From NCBI RefSeq assembly GCF_008369325.1, contig NZ_VOBI01000017.1, positions 89,154 to 153,153 of the forward strand: a stretch of 64,000 nucleotides of DNA, given 5' to 3'. Origin of the DNA: Pseudomonas sp. ANT_H12B. GTDB taxonomy: Bacteria; Pseudomonadota; Gammaproteobacteria; Pseudomonadales; Pseudomonadaceae. A model generated the notes under the pieces. The model searched no databases and was not told the origin of the DNA. It worked only from the letters and a program-made list of their open reading frames with translations. Positions within the stretch are counted from its first letter, which is position 1. Each line of letters opens with the position of its first letter. Shown here piece after piece: positions 34,920-43,692 of the stretch. Made by a program: the position numbers and the translations under genes.

Positions 34920-35339
34920 TCAGGCCTGCCACGGATTGATCACCTCTACGCCAGGAAACTCAAAATCCCGGACATTGCGAGTGGCAATAGGAGCTCCGTG
35001 GCTTCGGCAGATTGCGGCAATCTGCGCATCGGCCATCGACGCCGTCCGCCCATTAGCTTCACAGCCAGCAACCAGCGTCGCGTACTCCACGGCGGCGTGA
35101 GCATCAAAAGGCAAAATCCTTCCGGCAAAGTCCTCTTCGAACATCGCCATCGCATGAGCTTCAAATTTCTGTTTGCGCTTACCAAACGGGAGTCGGGCAA
35201 TGCCATGGAGAATCTCTGCCACAGTGATAGCACTGATTGCCAATTCCATCGCCGGTTGCGCATCAACCCAGGCAAGTACTTGAGTTTCAGGCTCGACCCG
35301 CATGAACTCTGAAAGAACATTGGTATCGAGCACTATCAT
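34920..35339 (-). CDS. fitB: PIN-domain toxin, FitB/VapC family
   Basis: This 139-residue PIN-domain ribonuclease toxin has MIVLDTNVLSEFMR (first Asp), the conserved SAITVAEILHGIARLP (Glu), and TASMADAQIAAICRSHG with the late Asp pair, ending in IATRNVRDFEFPGVEVINPW, which is typical of FitB/VapC. All four acidic residues are in place, so it should be active. Its start overlaps the antitoxin stop by four bases. The FitB subgroup is chosen because of the IATRNVxDF...NPW end. Confidence 0.9.
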   Translation of the reverse strand: MIVLDTNVLSEFMRVEPETQVLAWVDAQPAMELAISAITVAEILHGIARLPFGKRKQKFEAHAMAMFEEDFAGRILPFDAHAAVEYATLVAGCEANGRTASMADAQIAAICRSHGAPIATRNVRDFEFPGVEVINPWQA

Positions 35340-35581
35340 TCGGAGAAATCCACCGCTGTCGCTTGTTCGTGACGCGAAGGAAGATCGAGCTCAACCCCAC
35401 CACTGGCGCTGAACCTGTTGCGGATTCGGCTTCCAAGCCCTCCTGCGCGATCAACAGTAGCCAGGGCTCTGCCAAGAATCAGGCGAGCCTCCTCTTCCAT
35501 TGAATGCCCATTGTGGGCCGCTGCGATGCGCAGCTGTTCCTTAATCTGATCATCCAGGTTTCGAATCGTAATGCTGGCCAT
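35336..35581 (-). CDS. fitA: Ribbon-helix-helix antitoxin, FitA family
   Basis: This 81-residue antitoxin begins MASITIRNLDDQIKEQLRIA with the RHH fold, then AAHNGHSMEEEARLILGRAL, typical of FitA (NGHSMEEEAR). The C-terminal tail (VELDLPSRHEQATAVDFSE) would bind the toxin. I chose the ATG at 35581 because AGGAGG lies 4 bases upstream; the frame extends nine codons further with no ribosome site. A perfect palindrome just upstream is a likely autorepression site. Confidence 0.9.
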   Translation of the reverse strand: MASITIRNLDDQIKEQLRIAAAHNGHSMEEEARLILGRALATVDRAGGLGSRIRNRFSASGGVELDLPSRHEQATAVDFSE

Positions 35582-35592
35582 GATGCCTCCTG

Positions 35593-35614
35593 CAATCAAT
35601 GAAATCATTGATTG
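35593..35614. promoter_or_regulatory. Palindromic operator of the fitAB module
   Basis: CAATCAATGA-AA-TCATTGATTG is a perfect 10-bp inverted repeat, 12 bp upstream of the fitA start. FitAB-type complexes repress their own promoter by binding such inverted repeats. Role inferred from place and symmetry. Confidence 0.65.
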
Positions 35615-35663
35615 AGGCTAACATACCTTGCCCTATCAAAACTCGCAGAGCTGCCGAACGGCC

Positions 35664-36032
35664 TTACACACAAATCGAATTGGTAAACATCAACCGATTC
35701 CCGAACGGATCGCTGATGGTCATGTCCTGGCTACCCCACGGCATGGCCTGGATCTGTGGGTGTGCGAACTTATATTCCTTAGCCAGCAATTGCTGCTGAA
35801 ACGCCTCCAGCTCATCCGTCTCGATTCGCAACGCCGAGCCCGGTGTGCTGTCGCCGTGATGTTCGGACAGATGCAACACGCACTCACCACGGGAGACTTG
35901 CAGGTACAACGGGAAGTTAGCCTCGAAACGATGCTGCCAGTCGATCGTGAATCCCAGGAAGTCGACGTAGAACTCCACGGCCTTGATTTCATCGAAAATC
36001 CGCAGGATCGGGGTGGTTTTGCCGAAGCTCAT
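35664..36032 (-). CDS. VOC/glyoxalase-superfamily protein (bleomycin-resistance-like)
   Basis: This 122-residue protein has the paired beta-alpha-beta-beta-beta units of the vicinal oxygen chelate fold: TPILRIFDEIKAVEFYVDFL then GFTIDWQHRF, and VLHLSEHHGDSTPGSALRIE. The end WGSQDMTISDPFGNRLMFTN is the usual C-terminus. The LHLSEHHGDSTPG motif is typical of the bleomycin-binding/glyoxalase group. It could bind a drug or be an enzyme; the substrate is not clear. Its 3' end is duplicated beyond the toxin-antitoxin module. Confidence 0.82.
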   Translation of the reverse strand: MSFGKTTPILRIFDEIKAVEFYVDFLGFTIDWQHRFEANFPLYLQVSRGECVLHLSEHHGDSTPGSALRIETDELEAFQQQLLAKEYKFAHPQIQAMPWGSQDMTISDPFGNRLMFTNSICV

Positions 36033-36152
36033 GGAGTTGCTCCCAGACTGATAAGGCCCAGAGTGTAGCCGGGCGAGATGTCAGCACTTCGGCTTGATGA
36101 TGGCTTTCTTTAATCTCAATGTGCCATCACTGTGACGCAGCACTCGGAATAG

Positions 36153-37610
36153 TTACTGAAACCCGTCACGTAAATCCCCTTCCCGCGCCAGAAACCGCCC
36201 TTCCCTTCTTCCGTTCGCCTGACCGTCGCTGTAACTCAAAACACCATTGATCCACACCCCATCAATCCCTTCCGCCGCCCGTTGCGGATCATTGAAGTCC
36301 GCGACATCGCGAATCGTTGCAGGGTCGAACAACACCAGATCCGCCCAATGCCCTACACGGATTTCGCCACGTTCCTTCAAGCCAAATCGCGCCGCCGACA
36401 ACCCGGTCATCTTGTGCACGGCGGTGTGCAGCGGAAACAGCCCCACGTCGCGACTGAAATGTCCGAGCACGCGTGGGAATGCGCCCCACAAGCGTGGATG
36501 CGGAAACGGATCTTCCGGTAAGCCGTCAGAGCCCACCATCGACAGCGGATGCGCGAGGATTCTTCGTACATCGGCTTCATCCATCCCGTAGTACACCGCG
36601 CCTGCCGGTTGCAGTTGGCGGGCGGCATCGAGCAACGGCACGCCCCATTCGGCGGCGATGTCCATCAGGTCACGGCCACCCACTTCAGGGTGTGGCGTTG
36701 ACCAGGTGATGGTGATGCGATGGGCATCGGTGACTTGCTTGAGGTCCAGGGTCGAGGAGCTCGCCGCATAGGGGTAACAATCGCAGCCCACCGGGTGGGT
36801 TTTCGCCGCGTGTTCGAGGGACGCCAGCAGCTGCGGACTCCGCCCCCAATTCCCGGCGCCAGCGCATTTGAGGTGGGAAATGATCACCGGCGTTTTCGCA
36901 TGACGACCGATCTGGAACGCCTCGTCCATGGCCTCCAGCACCGGCTCGAATTCACTGCGTAAATGCGTGGTGTAGACCGCGCCGAAGGCGGTCAGCTCTT
37001 CGGTCAGTTGCATCACTTCGTCAGTGGAAGCCGAGAACGCGCTGGCGTACGCAAGACCTGTGGACAAACCCAACGCACCGGCCTCAAGACTTTCACGAAG
37101 TTGCTCGCGCATCGCGCTGATTTCATCCGCAGTGGCAGTGCGAAACAGGTCGTCGAGGTGATTGCTGCGCAACGCGGTGTGGCCGACGAGTGCCGCGACA
37201 TTCAGCGTGGTATTAGCCTCTTCGACAGCCGCGCGGTAATCGCTGAACTTCGGATAAACGAACGCCGCCGCGGTGCCGAGCAGGTTCATCGGGTCTGGCG
37301 GATCGCCGCGCAAACTCACCGGCGAAGCGCTGATCCCGCAGTTGCCGACGATCACCGTGGTCACGCCCTGGCTGAGCTTGGGCAGCATTTGCGGCTGACG
37401 GATTACCACGGTGTCGTCATGGGTGTGCACGTCGATGAAACCCGGTGCCAGCACCCGACCGGCAGCGTCGATTTCTTCGGTGGCGCTGGCGTCGTGCAAG
37501 TCGCCGATACGCTCGATGCGGCCGTTCAGAATTGCCACGTCGGCGGGATAACCGGGCGCGTTACTGCCGTCGATAATCAGGGCATTGCGGATCAGCGTGT
37601 CGTACATCAT
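36153..37610 (-). CDS. N-acyl-D-amino-acid deacylase
   Basis: This 485-residue amidohydrolase has GFIDVHTHDD (metal HxH, near residues 66-68), VIVGNCGIS (metal Cys, near 95), the histidine-bearing THLRSE and ISHLKCAGAG, and SDGLPEDPFPHPRLWG (catalytic Asp). This set is diagnostic for D-aminoacylases, which release D-amino acids from N-acyl forms. I chose the double ATG at 37610, with GGAG 7 bases upstream; the frame extends further upstream inside the regulator gene. It starts one base past that gene's stop, in an operon with RpiR and GntP family genes. Confidence 0.93.
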   Translation of the reverse strand: MMYDTLIRNALIIDGSNAPGYPADVAILNGRIERIGDLHDASATEEIDAAGRVLAPGFIDVHTHDDTVVIRQPQMLPKLSQGVTTVIVGNCGISASPVSLRGDPPDPMNLLGTAAAFVYPKFSDYRAAVEEANTTLNVAALVGHTALRSNHLDDLFRTATADEISAMREQLRESLEAGALGLSTGLAYASAFSASTDEVMQLTEELTAFGAVYTTHLRSEFEPVLEAMDEAFQIGRHAKTPVIISHLKCAGAGNWGRSPQLLASLEHAAKTHPVGCDCYPYAASSSTLDLKQVTDAHRITITWSTPHPEVGGRDLMDIAAEWGVPLLDAARQLQPAGAVYYGMDEADVRRILAHPLSMVGSDGLPEDPFPHPRLWGAFPRVLGHFSRDVGLFPLHTAVHKMTGLSAARFGLKERGEIRVGHWADLVLFDPATIRDVADFNDPQRAAEGIDGVWINGVLSYSDGQANGRREGRFLAREGDLRDGFQ

Positions 37611-37611
37611 G

Positions 37612-38472
37612 TCAGTCTCCCAACGGCAAGTGATCATCGCCGCCGCGGTAGTCGTCCAGGGCGAGTTTGATTCGCCGCAGACGCTCTTGATTGTCTTCAG
37701 GGTTAGCCAGCGCCAGTTCGGTGGCAAGCACATCGATGGCCAGCAACATGCCGTAGCGCGCCGCCGTGGGTTTGTAGATGAACGAGGTTTCGACCCCTTG
37801 CAGCGGCAGCAGCACATCGGCCAATTGCGCCAGCGGCGAGTCGGCCCGGGTGATGGCAAGAATTCGCGCCCCGTAGCTGCGCGCCAACTCGACGGCCTCC
37901 AGAAGTTCGGGGGTGATGCCGGTGAGCGAACAGGCAATGACGGCGCGTTCGGCATCGAGGCTGGCGGCGGTGACGCGCATCATCACCGGGTCGTGGCACA
38001 CCGCAATCGGGTAGCCGAATCGCACCAGCCGCACTTGCAATTCATCACTGCACAACGTCGAGCAACCACCCATGCCGAAGGCGTGAATCATCCGCGCCTT
38101 GCTCAGCAGCTTCACCGCACCGGCGAAACGTGATTCATCGAACGCCGACAGATGCTGGCGCAGGGTCGACTCGATATCGCCGACGATCTGCCCATAAAAC
38201 GCCGACTGCTCGGGCGTGCCCGCCGGGTCGAGGAACCGACTGCCGACGCCGCTGGCCTGGGCCAGTTGCAGCCGCAGGTCACGCAAGTCGCGGCAGCCCA
38301 CGGTGCGAGCAAAACGCGAGAGCGTGGCGGTGCTGACTTCCGCTCTCAGCGCCAGCTCATCGAGACTGGCGGCAGAGGCAAATCCTACGTCGTCGAGCAT
38401 CAGCCGAGCGATGCGTCCTTCGCCCGCGCTGAAGGAATCCTGACGGACGCGGATCTGGTAGAGGATGTCCAT
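37612..38472 (-). CDS. MurR/RpiR-family regulator with SIS domain
   Basis: This 286-residue regulator has an N-terminal HTH (about residues 15-65, SLDELALRAEVSTATLSRFA) and a C-terminal SIS sugar-phosphate-type domain (about 125-255) with ARMIHAFGMGGCSTLCSDEL and VIACSLTGITPELLEAVELA. It lies between the transporter gene and the deacylase gene and most likely regulates that operon, with an N-acyl-D-amino acid or a derived compound as the signal. Candidate TGAAA/TTTCG operators lie upstream of the transporter gene. Confidence 0.9.
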   Translation of the reverse strand: MDILYQIRVRQDSFSAGEGRIARLMLDDVGFASAASLDELALRAEVSTATLSRFARTVGCRDLRDLRLQLAQASGVGSRFLDPAGTPEQSAFYGQIVGDIESTLRQHLSAFDESRFAGAVKLLSKARMIHAFGMGGCSTLCSDELQVRLVRFGYPIAVCHDPVMMRVTAASLDAERAVIACSLTGITPELLEAVELARSYGARILAITRADSPLAQLADVLLPLQGVETSFIYKPTAARYGMLLAIDVLATELALANPEDNQERLRRIKLALDDYRGGDDHLPLGD

Positions 38473-38487
38473 GGCGGGCGGCTCCGG

Positions 38488-39837
38488 CTAAAGCAAGTAA
38501 GAAAGGCCAACGGTCAGACCGAAGGCGACGACCGAGATAATGGTCTCAAGCACCGTCCAGGTCTTGAAAGTCTGGGCAACGGTCATGTTGAAGTATTCCT
38601 TGATCAACCAGAAGCCGCCGTCATTGACGTGGGAAAAGATAACCGACCCCGCGCCCGTCGCCAGCACCAACAGCTCTGGATGGGGATAACCCAGACCAAT
38701 CGCCACCGGCGCAACAATCCCCGACGCGGTGGTCATGGCCACCGTGGCAGAACCGGTGGCGATGCGCATCAATGCAGCAAACAGCCAGCCCATCAGCAGC
38801 GGCGACAGGTGGAATATCTGGGCCAGGCTGACGATCTGATCGGTGACGCCGGCGTCCACCAGAATCCGGTTCAAGCCACCGCCCGCGCCCACCAGCAAGG
38901 TGATGCTGGCGGTCGGTGCCAGGCATTCGTTGGTGAATTTGAGGATCGATTCGCGGTTGAAACCCTGGGCCAGGCCAAGCGTCCAGAAGCTCAGCAAAGT
39001 CGCCAGCAGCAAGGCGATCACCGAGTTGCCGATGAACAGCAGAAACTGGTTGAACCCGCTGCCCGGCGTGGAAATCAGGTTGGCCCAGCCGCCGAGCAGC
39101 ATCAGCACCACGGGCAACAGAATGGTCGCCATGGTGATGCCAAAACCCGGCAGGCTGTCTCGCGGTTCACGCTCAAGGAACTGACGTTCCAGCGGGTTAT
39201 CGTCCGGCAGTTGAATGCGCGGCACGATGAACTTGGCGTACAGGGGACCGGCGATGATCGCGGTCGGAATCCCGATCAGAATCGCGTAGAGCAAGGTCTG
39301 CCCCACCGAGGCCTGATAGGCCTGCACCGCCAGCATCGCCGCCGGGTGCGGCGGCACCAGGGCGTGGACCACTGAGAGTCCGGCCACCATCGGCAAACCG
39401 ACCATCAGAATCGAAACGCCCACGCGCCGCGCCACGGTGAATGCGATCGGCACCAGCAAAACAAAACCGACCTCGAAGAACAGTGGCAGACCTACCAGGA
39501 AAGCGATGCAGACCATCGCCCAGTGCGCGTTTTTCTCACCGAAGCGATCGATCAGCGTACGCGCCATCTGCTCGGCACCGCCGGACTCGGCCATCATCTT
39601 GCCGAGCATCGTGCCCAGCGCGACCACCAGCGCGATATGCCCCAGCGTTTTACCCACCCCGGCCTCGTAAGCACCCACCACGCCCGACGGCGGCATCCCC
39701 GCCAGCAGCGCCAGGCCGATGGACACCAGGGTGATCACAATGAACGGATTAAGTCGGTAGCGGGCGATCAGAACGATCAGCGCGATGATGGCGATGGCGG
39801 CGTAAACAAGCAGCCAATAGCCGAAAGAAGGCGTCAT
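38488..39837 (-). CDS. GntP-family transporter
   Basis: This 449-residue permease has about twelve hydrophobic helices and the family motifs LGTMLGKMMAESGGAEQMA, VGLPLFFEVGFVLLVPIA and VPPHPAAMLAVQAY. GntP carriers take up gluconate, D-serine and similar acids with protons. Because it is first in an operon with an RpiR regulator and a D-aminoacylase, the substrate is more likely a D-amino acid or an N-acyl derivative than gluconate. Start supported by GGAG 6 bases upstream. Confidence 0.92.
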   Translation of the reverse strand: MTPSFGYWLLVYAAIAIIALIVLIARYRLNPFIVITLVSIGLALLAGMPPSGVVGAYEAGVGKTLGHIALVVALGTMLGKMMAESGGAEQMARTLIDRFGEKNAHWAMVCIAFLVGLPLFFEVGFVLLVPIAFTVARRVGVSILMVGLPMVAGLSVVHALVPPHPAAMLAVQAYQASVGQTLLYAILIGIPTAIIAGPLYAKFIVPRIQLPDDNPLERQFLEREPRDSLPGFGITMATILLPVVLMLLGGWANLISTPGSGFNQFLLFIGNSVIALLLATLLSFWTLGLAQGFNRESILKFTNECLAPTASITLLVGAGGGLNRILVDAGVTDQIVSLAQIFHLSPLLMGWLFAALMRIATGSATVAMTTASGIVAPVAIGLGYPHPELLVLATGAGSVIFSHVNDGGFWLIKEYFNMTVAQTFKTWTVLETIISVVAFGLTVGLSYLL

Positions 39838-39873
39838 GCGGTACTCCTCGAAAGGGTCACGTCGAATGGGTTG

Positions 39874-39930
39874 TGAAACTCATAAAACATTTCGAGGTGT
39901 GATTTTCAAACGAGGTGAAACTAATTTTCG
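39874..39930. promoter_or_regulatory. Candidate RpiR operators upstream of the gntP-type gene
   Basis: Two imperfect dyads of the TGAAA...TTTCG form are seen: TGAAA-N11-TTTCG (39874-39894) and TGAAA-N5-TTTCG (39916-39930), with a TTTTCA/TGAAA inverted pair between them. RpiR-family proteins often bind TGAAA-type palindromes. Placed 37-93 bp before the first gene of the operon. Confidence 0.35.
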
Positions 39931-40013
39931 TGGAGGGATAAGGGTTGTCGCGCAGAGACATGCGGGGGCGGTGGATATGAAAATTGGACAGTGGAACTTT
40001 CATCGCCCTCACG

Positions 40014-40048
40014 CTGATCGTTCCCACGCGGAGCATGGGAACGATCAG
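40014..40048. repeat. GTTCCCA-type hairpin after the SulP gene
   Basis: CTGATCGTTCCCA and TGGGAACGATCAG are exact 13-bp reverse complements around CGCGGAGCA. It is the same short palindrome family as at 34256 and lies just after the sulP-type stop, where it could also help end transcription. No T-run follows. Confidence 0.8.
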
Positions 40049-40057
40049 TTGTCAGTC

Positions 40058-41503
40058 TCAGTCGTGATTAACGCGGGCGCGCTTGAGCAGTTTCTTGCAG
40101 CGTTCAGACAAATGCAGCACGCGCAGGTGTTTGCCGGCCTTGGCGTAACGCTCTCGCAGCGTTTTTAGCGCCGCTATCGCCGAGTAGTCGACGAAACTCA
40201 GATGACGACAGTCGATCGTCACTACGGCGGGGTCGTTGGCGGGGTCGAACTGATTGAGGAAAGGTGTGGTTGAGGCGAAGAACAGCGTGCCATGCAAGTG
40301 GTAGAGCTTGCTGCCGTCGACTTCAAGATGACTGTCGGCGTAGAGCTCGCGAGCCTGCTGCCAGGCAAAGTTGAGCGCCGCAATGATGATCCCGCAGAGC
40401 ACCGCAGTGGCCAGATCGGTGAACACCGTAATGACCGTCACTGCGATGATCACCAACACGTCGTTCAGCGGCACCTTGTTCAGCACCCGCAGCGAGGCCC
40501 AGGCGAACGTCTGCTGCGACACCACAAACATCACGCCGACCAATGCGGCCAGCGGGATGCGCTCGATCAGCGGCGAAAGGAACAATATGAACAACAGAAT
40601 CAGGACCCCGGCGACCACACCGGACAGCCGACCGCGCCCACCTGAACTGAGGTTGATCACGGTTTGCCCGATCATGGCGCAGCCACCCATACCGCCAAAC
40701 AGACCGGAGACCATGTTCGCCGCCCCCAACGCCACGCACTCGCGATCAGGGTAACCTCGGCTCTCGGTGATCTCGTCGGTCAGGTTCAGGGTCAACAGGG
40801 TTTCCAGCAAGCCGACCATGGCCATCAATATCGCGTAGGGGGCGATGATGCGCAGGGTTTCCAGGTTCCAGGGGATGTCTGGCAGGGCAAAGCTCGGCAG
40901 GCCGCCGGCAATGTGCGCCATGTCGCCCAAGGTGCGGGTTGGCAGGCCGAGCAGGTAGACCGCCAGCCCGACGCCCAGAATCGCCACCAGCGCCGGCGGC
41001 ACCGCGCGGGTCAGACGCGGTAGCAGATAGACGATGGCCATCGTCACGGCCACCAACCCTGTCATCAGGTACAGCGGCGTACCACTCAGCCAGGTTTCAC
41101 CGCTCTTGAAGTGCTCCAACTGGGCCAGGGCAATGATGATCGCCAGGCCGTTGACGAAGCCCAGCATCACCGGGTGCGGCACCATGCGCACGAGTTTGCC
41201 CAGCTTCAACAGACCGAACGCGAGCATGATCAAACCACCCAGCAACACGGTGGCCAGCAAGTACTGCACGCCGTGCTGCACCACCAGCGCGACGATCACC
41301 ACGGCCATCGACCCGGCGGCGCCGGACACCATGCCCGGTCGTCCGCCGAAGAGCGCGGTCAGCGTACAAATGATGAAAGCCCCGTAAAGCCCCATCAACG
41401 GATTGAGGTGGGCCACCAGCGCGAAGGCAATGCATTCGGGTAGCAGGGCGAAAGAGGTCGTGAGTCCGGCCAGGACATCAGCGCGCAGACGTTTTGGTTT
41501 CAT
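40058..41503 (-). CDS. SulP-family anion transporter with STAS domain
   Basis: This 481-residue transporter has about eleven to twelve membrane helices (residues 1-375) and a C-terminal cytoplasmic STAS domain (about 390-481) with VVTIDCRHLSFVDYSAIAAL. The N-terminal helix motif LLPECIAFALVAHLNPLMGL and GGMGGCAMIGQTVINLSSGG are typical of SulP. Members carry sulfate, bicarbonate or other anions; no carbonic anhydrase gene is next to it, so the substrate is open. Single-gene unit. Confidence 0.92.
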   Translation of the reverse strand: MKPKRLRADVLAGLTTSFALLPECIAFALVAHLNPLMGLYGAFIICTLTALFGGRPGMVSGAAGSMAVVIVALVVQHGVQYLLATVLLGGLIMLAFGLLKLGKLVRMVPHPVMLGFVNGLAIIIALAQLEHFKSGETWLSGTPLYLMTGLVAVTMAIVYLLPRLTRAVPPALVAILGVGLAVYLLGLPTRTLGDMAHIAGGLPSFALPDIPWNLETLRIIAPYAILMAMVGLLETLLTLNLTDEITESRGYPDRECVALGAANMVSGLFGGMGGCAMIGQTVINLSSGGRGRLSGVVAGVLILLFILFLSPLIERIPLAALVGVMFVVSQQTFAWASLRVLNKVPLNDVLVIIAVTVITVFTDLATAVLCGIIIAALNFAWQQARELYADSHLEVDGSKLYHLHGTLFFASTTPFLNQFDPANDPAVVTIDCRHLSFVDYSAIAALKTLRERYAKAGKHLRVLHLSERCKKLLKRARVNHD

Positions 41504-41607
41504 GGCTTACCCAACAATACAGGCCTCAGGAAGCGGCCGGAAAAGAGGGTGCGGATGTTACGGAATTGAGCGCGGCACGGCCAGTTGTTGAGACTTCGCA
41601 AATGCAT

Positions 41608-41700
41608 TCGCGAGCAGGCTCGCTCCCACGGTGGACCTTCGTCGGACACAAAATCTGTGTCCTGTGCAGATCAAAATGTGGGAGCGAGCCTGCTCGCGAT
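41608..41700. repeat. REP pair (inverted)
   Basis: TCGCGAGCAGGCTCGCTCCC at the left and GGAGCGAGCCTGCTCGCGA at the right are reverse complements, separated by about 50 bp. It sits between the SulP gene start and the 3' end of the SDR gene. Confidence 0.88.
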
Positions 41701-41726
41701 GAACGATGACGCGGTCTAAAGCGAAC

Positions 41727-42620
41727 TCAAACCATCTCGTCCCGAATCCATTCAATCACCGAAGTCCGCTTCGGCACCCAGCCCAACACTTCACGCGCCT
41801 TTTTACCGCGAACCCGGCTATTGGAGCCCAAGCCATAGTTGGCCATTTCATAACCCCACTCGGCTTCGGCGTCCGCGAGCGGCCAGTCTTGCGGCTCGCC
41901 CAGGTTCAAGGCTTGAGCAATCGCAGTGGTCATGTCGATGAACGACGCTTCACCGCTTTCGACGAAGTAGAACGTGCCCGGTACGTTTTTGGTCAGCGCC
42001 AACAGGTACAGAGAAACCACGTCTTCGATGTGCACGTTGGACCAGATGTTCTGGCCAGTACCGACATGGTGAACCACGCCACTTTTACGTGCCTGTTTCA
42101 GCAAGCGCGGCAACTGCACGCTGTCGCGCTTCACGCCCAGGCTGTGGCCGTAAATCAGCGTGTTGCAGATCACGGCCGAGTTCACACCGTCTTTCGCAGC
42201 GGCAAGAATCAGGTTGTCGATGGCCACGCGAGCGGCCTTGTCGACAGTCGGCTCCGGCAGGTTGTCTTCGTAATAGATCGTGTCGCTGGATTTACCGCCC
42301 GAGGCATCGCCCACGATGCTCGAACCGCTGGTGTGCAGAAACACTTTGTCAGAGCCGCGCAGTGCGTTGAGCAGCGCTTCCACCGCAGCGCGATGGTCGC
42401 TGCTGGCGGCGTTGATCACGGCGTCGGCGGCACGGGCCTGATCGGCCAATAGTGCGCTGTCGTCAAGAGTGCCGATGACCGGGGTGATGCCCAGTACGCT
42501 CAGTTCATTGGCCTGTTCGGCGCTGCGCACCAGACCGGTAACCTTGTGGCCGGCACGGACCAGACCCGTGGCGATGGAGCCGCCGATAAAACCGGCTGCG
42601 CCGGTGACGAATACGTTCAT
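41727..42620 (-). CDS. NAD-dependent epimerase/dehydratase (extended SDR)
   Basis: This 297-residue enzyme has the NAD(P) motif GAAGFIGG (residues 7-14) and a Rossmann fold, with VFLHTSGSSIVG before the catalytic region and NTLIYGHSLGVKRDS after it. It lacks a clear YxxxK at the usual site, which is seen in atypical SDRs of the NmrA/epimerase kind. The substrate is not evident. The ATG at 42620 has GGGAG 7 bases upstream. A LysR gene lies 103 bp upstream on the same strand and may control it. Confidence 0.82.
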   Translation of the reverse strand: MNVFVTGAAGFIGGSIATGLVRAGHKVTGLVRSAEQANELSVLGITPVIGTLDDSALLADQARAADAVINAASSDHRAAVEALLNALRGSDKVFLHTSGSSIVGDASGGKSSDTIYYEDNLPEPTVDKAARVAIDNLILAAAKDGVNSAVICNTLIYGHSLGVKRDSVQLPRLLKQARKSGVVHHVGTGQNIWSNVHIEDVVSLYLLALTKNVPGTFYFVESGEASFIDMTTAIAQALNLGEPQDWPLADAEAEWGYEMANYGLGSNSRVRGKKAREVLGWVPKRTSVIEWIRDEMV

Positions 42621-42723
42621 GGAGAAACTCCCTGCGTTAATAAGTGATGCAGCCAGTATCGAGGACCGGTGCCTAAGGAAACAGGCAGCCTTGCCCAATT
42701 CACTCTTGCGCAGGGATCACGGA

Positions 42724-43635
42724 TCAGCCCTTGAAATCCGCATTCGCGTAAGCCGCCAATTTGCCCTGGATGAAGTCCAGGAAGCACTGAATCCGTAGGG
42801 CAAGTTGCGAGTTGCGGTAGTACACCGCGTTGATCGGCTGGCGATAACCCGAATTGAAATCCGCCAGCAACACCTGCAAACGCCCGGCACGGATGTCATC
42901 GATGGTCATGAAATGCGACAGGCAGGCAATGCCTTGCCCCTCCAGCGCCAGGTGCCTGATCGTCTCGCCGCTGGACGCGCTGATCGACGCCTGGATCGGC
43001 CAACGATCGCCATGAACGTATCGCAGCGGCCATTGGTTGAGGCCTTCGTTGTGGGTAAAGCCCAGCAGCGTATGCCCGGCCAGGTCTGCCACCTGCGCAG
43101 GTGCGCCGTGTTGTTCCAGGTAAACCGGGCTGGCGACGATGTGCAGCGGGCTGCAGCCCAGGGAGCGGGCGTGCAAGGTCGAGTCCGCCAACGTACCGAT
43201 GCGGATGGCAATGTCGGTGCTTTGTTCGAGCAGGTCGATGATCAGGTCGTTGCTATTGAGTTCCAGCTGAATGTCTGGATAGAGACGGCGGAACTCATCG
43301 ATGTACGGCACGATGGCGTGCAGCATAAAGGGGGATGCAGCGTTGATCCGCAGACGCCCGGACGGGGTTTGCTGGCGTGATGACAAGCGTTCTTCAAGCT
43401 CATCCATCTGATCCAGGATCAGCTTGGAGTGCTCGAAGAAATACTTGCCCTCCTCGGTCAGGTCCATGCGCCGCGTCGTGCGGTTGATCAGCGTAGTGTC
43501 GAGTTTCGCCTCCAGCCGCGACAGCGTACGGCTGACCGCCGAAGGCGTTTGCCCGACCTGTTCGGCCGCAGCGGAAATCGACCCGCATTCAATCACGCAG
43601 ACGAAAATCTGCAACTCATCGGATCTGGCTTTCAC
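42724..43635 (-). CDS. LysR-family regulator
   Basis: This 303-residue regulator has an N-terminal winged HTH (ELQIFVCVIECGSISAAAEQ then TPSAVSRTLSRLEAKLDTTL) and a periplasmic-binding-protein-like effector domain (GRLRINAASPFMLHAIVPYI onward). It is of the CrgA/YafC-like subgroup, with NRTTRRMDLTEEG after the HTH. Its target is unknown; neighbours are an SDR gene and an MdaB-like gene. Confidence 0.92.
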   Translation of the reverse strand: MKARSDELQIFVCVIECGSISAAAEQVGQTPSAVSRTLSRLEAKLDTTLINRTTRRMDLTEEGKYFFEHSKLILDQMDELEERLSSRQQTPSGRLRINAASPFMLHAIVPYIDEFRRLYPDIQLELNSNDLIIDLLEQSTDIAIRIGTLADSTLHARSLGCSPLHIVASPVYLEQHGAPAQVADLAGHTLLGFTHNEGLNQWPLRYVHGDRWPIQASISASSGETIRHLALEGQGIACLSHFMTIDDIRAGRLQVLLADFNSGYRQPINAVYYRNSQLALRIQCFLDFIQGKLAAYANADFKG

Positions 43636-43692
43636 GGATGCCCCTCATTCAAAACTGGCTTGATAGTAGCTGGATGCGGGGCAAAAGGAACC

